Source: an uncultured Planctomycetaceae bacterium
GTDB taxonomy: Bacteria; Planctomycetota; Planctomycetia; Pirellulales; UBA1268
Assembly: GCA_903885855.1 (NCBI GenBank)
Contig: CAISKG010000165.1
Span: forward strand, 1-15,031
DNA: 15,031 nt
Reading direction: 5' to 3'
Made by a program: the position numbers and the translations under genes. Positions 13,882-15,031 of this stretch are shown piece after piece. Each line of letters starts with the position of its first letter. The first letter of the stretch is position 1. The notes under the pieces are model-generated. The model saw only the letters and a program-made list of their open reading frames with translations. It was not told the DNA's origin and made no database searches.

Positions 13882-14685
13882 TCAGGTCGCGCCGCCGCCG
13901 TCCACGGTCAGCGTCACGCCGGTCAGGAACGCGGCGTCGGCGCCGGTGAGGAAGGCGATCGCGCCGACCACGTCGGCCGGCTCGCCGAGGCGCCCGAGGG
14001 GGGTGCGGCGGACGATCCGGGCCCGCTGCTCGTCGGGCAGCGAGGCGGACAGTTCCGTGGCCAGGAACCCGGGGGCGACGGCGTTGACGCGGATCCCGCG
14101 CGGGCCCAGTTCGCGCGAGAGCGCCCGGGCGAATCCCTCGAGCCCGGCCTTGGTGGCGGCGTAGACCGCCAGGCCCGGGCTGCCGCGCGCCGCGACGATG
14201 CTCGAGACGACCACCACCGATGCGCTCCCCGGGGGACGCGGCCCCGCCGCGGCCGGCCGGGCCAGGAACCGGCGCACGCATTCCCGCACCAGCACGATCG
14301 AGCCCCGGAGGTTCACCCCCAGCATGGCGTCGATGTCGGCGTCGGGCATCGTCGCCAGAACCCCCTCCGCCGCCACCGCGGCGTTCGCGACGCAGTGGTC
14401 GATGGTGCCGAAGGCGTCGCAGGCCTCGGCGACGAAATGCCGCAGCGCCCCCGGGTCGGCGGCGTCGACGGCGCGGTGGAGGAGGCGATCCCCGTGCCGG
14501 CGCGCCAGCGCCCCGAGGCCCTCCGAACCGCGCCGCGAGAACGTGGCCACGCGGTCGCCGCGCTCGAGGAGCCTCTCCACCACCGCCAGACCGAGCCCGC
14601 GCGACCCTCCGGAGACGACCGTCACGGCCCCATGCCCCGCGCCGGGGGCCGGATCCTGCGACGAAGGGGAGTCGGCCTCGTGCAT
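13882..14685 (-). CDS. Classical SDR oxidoreductase, FabG-like (267 aa)
   Basis: This is a short-chain dehydrogenase/reductase, predicted to use NAD(P)H to reduce a carbonyl, either a 3-oxoacyl thioester or a keto-sugar. GGSRGLG (26-32) is the cofactor loop, NAA (101-103) replaces the usual NNAG, N125 is the catalytic Asn in VNLRGS, SS (161-162) holds the catalytic Ser, and Y175-x3-K179 completes the tetrad. APGFLATE (204-211) and the C-terminal TGVTLTVDGG (255-264) are FabG hallmarks. The ATG at 14685 is chosen; an in-frame TTG at 14721 would add 12 Arg/Pro-rich residues and cannot be fully excluded. It lies 42 bp downstream of the CoA-ligase stop. Whether the substrate is an acyl group or a sugar cannot be read from the sequence; the adjacent ligase favours an acyl group (inference). 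Confidence 0.9.
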   Translation of the reverse strand: MHEADSPSSQDPAPGAGHGAVTVVSGGSRGLGLAVVERLLERGDRVATFSRRGSEGLGALARRHGDRLLHRAVDAADPGALRHFVAEACDAFGTIDHCVANAAVAAEGVLATMPDADIDAMLGVNLRGSIVLVRECVRRFLARPAAAGPRPPGSASVVVVSSIVAARGSPGLAVYAATKAGLEGFARALSRELGPRGIRVNAVAPGFLATELSASLPDEQRARIVRRTPLGRLGEPADVVGAIAFLTGADAAFLTGVTLTVDGGGAT

Positions 14686-14727
14686 CGCGCCCGTGGGCGG
14701 CGCCGGGCGCCGCCGCGGCAAGCTCCG

Positions 14728-15031
14728 TCAGGTGCCGACCGGGCGGCGAACCACCTTGCCGGATGGGTTGGTGGCGAGCTTCCGCGTGATGTCGAGAATC
14801 CGCGGGACGGCGTGCGCCTCGAGCGCCCCGCGGCAGGCGGCCAACGCCGCGGCGCGGACGCCGTCGGGGGTCGCGCCCGCAGGGAGCGGGTCGGCGAGGA
14901 CGATCTGGCCCTCCACGATCTCGCCGGTGAGCGCGTTGGGGAGGCCGTAGGCCCGCGCCTCGGCGACGCCCGGCACGCCGCGGAGCACCTCCTCGACGCG
15001 CTTCGGGAAGACCTTCGCCCCGCCGACGACG
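14728..15031 (-). CDS. AMP-dependent acyl/aryl-CoA ligase, C-terminal 100 residues (runs off right edge)
   Basis: This is the C-terminal subdomain of an ANL-family adenylating enzyme, which activates a carboxylate with ATP and usually transfers it to CoA or a carrier protein. In the visible reading GGAKVFPKRVEEVL (3-16) is the A8-type element that begins the C-terminal lid. GVPGVAEARAYGLPNALTG (from about 18) follows, and NPSGKVVRR (88-96) carries the invariant A10 Lys (K92) eight residues from the end. The gene starts outside the window, so the adenylation core and substrate pocket are not visible. The stop at 14728 is 42 bp before the SDR ATG, so co-transcription is likely. A CoA ligase beside an SDR and a PglD-like transferase suggests supply of an unusual acyl group for sugar modification. 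Confidence 0.85.
   Translation of the reverse strand, partial: VVGGAKVFPKRVEEVLRGVPGVAEARAYGLPNALTGEIVEGQIVLADPLPAGATPDGVRAAALAACRGALEAHAVPRILDITRKLATNPSGKVVRRPVGT

Noticed and set aside
14686..14721. Alternative TTG at 14721 for the FabG-like SDR
   Set aside because: TTG is a rarer start and the added 12 residues are Arg/Pro-rich with no homology, although its short distance (6 bp) to the upstream stop keeps it possible.
1..15031. tRNA, rRNA, CRISPR array, insertion sequence or attachment site
   Set aside because: I saw no regularly spaced repeats, no transposase-like protein, no long terminal inverted repeats and no RNA-gene-like sequence. Coding density is high and the gaps are all under 150 bp.

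Overview
The window is very GC-rich (about 70% or more by eye) and every gene I can support lies on the minus strand, so transcription runs from high to low coordinates. The + strand has very long open frames, but they are antisense shadows produced by GC-rich codon use. The organism is most likely a high-GC bacterium of the Planctomycetota. That placement is an inference from the unusual GalU-like protein, whose degenerate signature resembles planctomycete homologues as I remember them, and from the scarcity of Shine-Dalgarno sequences. I could not test it by search.

Layout in order of transcription: (1) 15031-14728, the C-terminal end of an AMP-dependent acyl/aryl-CoA ligase; (2) 14685-13882, a FabG-like SDR oxidoreductase; (3) 13793-13125, a PglD-type left-handed beta-helix acyltransferase; (4) 13087-11945 and 11948-10860, two GT-B (GT4-like) glycosyltransferases sharing a 4-bp GTGA overlap; (5) 10820-9600, a third GT4-like enzyme; (6) 9539-8700, a GalU-like nucleotidyltransferase with a degenerate signature, joined by an ATGA overlap to (7) 8703-5386, a 1105-residue fusion of an FKP-type GHMP sugar kinase and a UDPGP-family nucleotidyltransferase; (8) 5300-4002, a fourth glycosyltransferase (WbuB-like), followed 3 bp later by (9) 3998-3054, an extended-SDR NAD-dependent epimerase/reductase. 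Next come a free-standing FHA-domain protein (2931-2251) and the first 703 codons of dnaE (2111 to the left edge), the replicative DNA polymerase III alpha subunit.

Genes 1-9 read as one surface-polysaccharide or glycan assembly locus. The kinase/nucleotidyltransferase fusion and its GalU-like partner would supply NDP-sugars. The two SDRs and the PglD-like transferase would tailor a sugar, and the CoA ligase would activate an acyl group for it. Four glycosyltransferases would assemble the oligosaccharide. No flippase, polymerase, chain-length regulator or initiating phosphoglycosyl transferase is present, so the locus probably continues past the right edge. dnaE and the FHA gene look like housekeeping or regulatory neighbours in separate transcription units, set off by hairpin-rich gaps of 122-139 bp.

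The most unusual item is the fusion protein. It has the kinase-plus-nucleotidyltransferase logic of the fucose-salvage enzyme FKP, but with the domains in the opposite order, a different nucleotidyltransferase family, an unrecognised N-terminal segment and an altered phosphate-loop motif. It is translationally coupled to a second nucleotidyltransferase.
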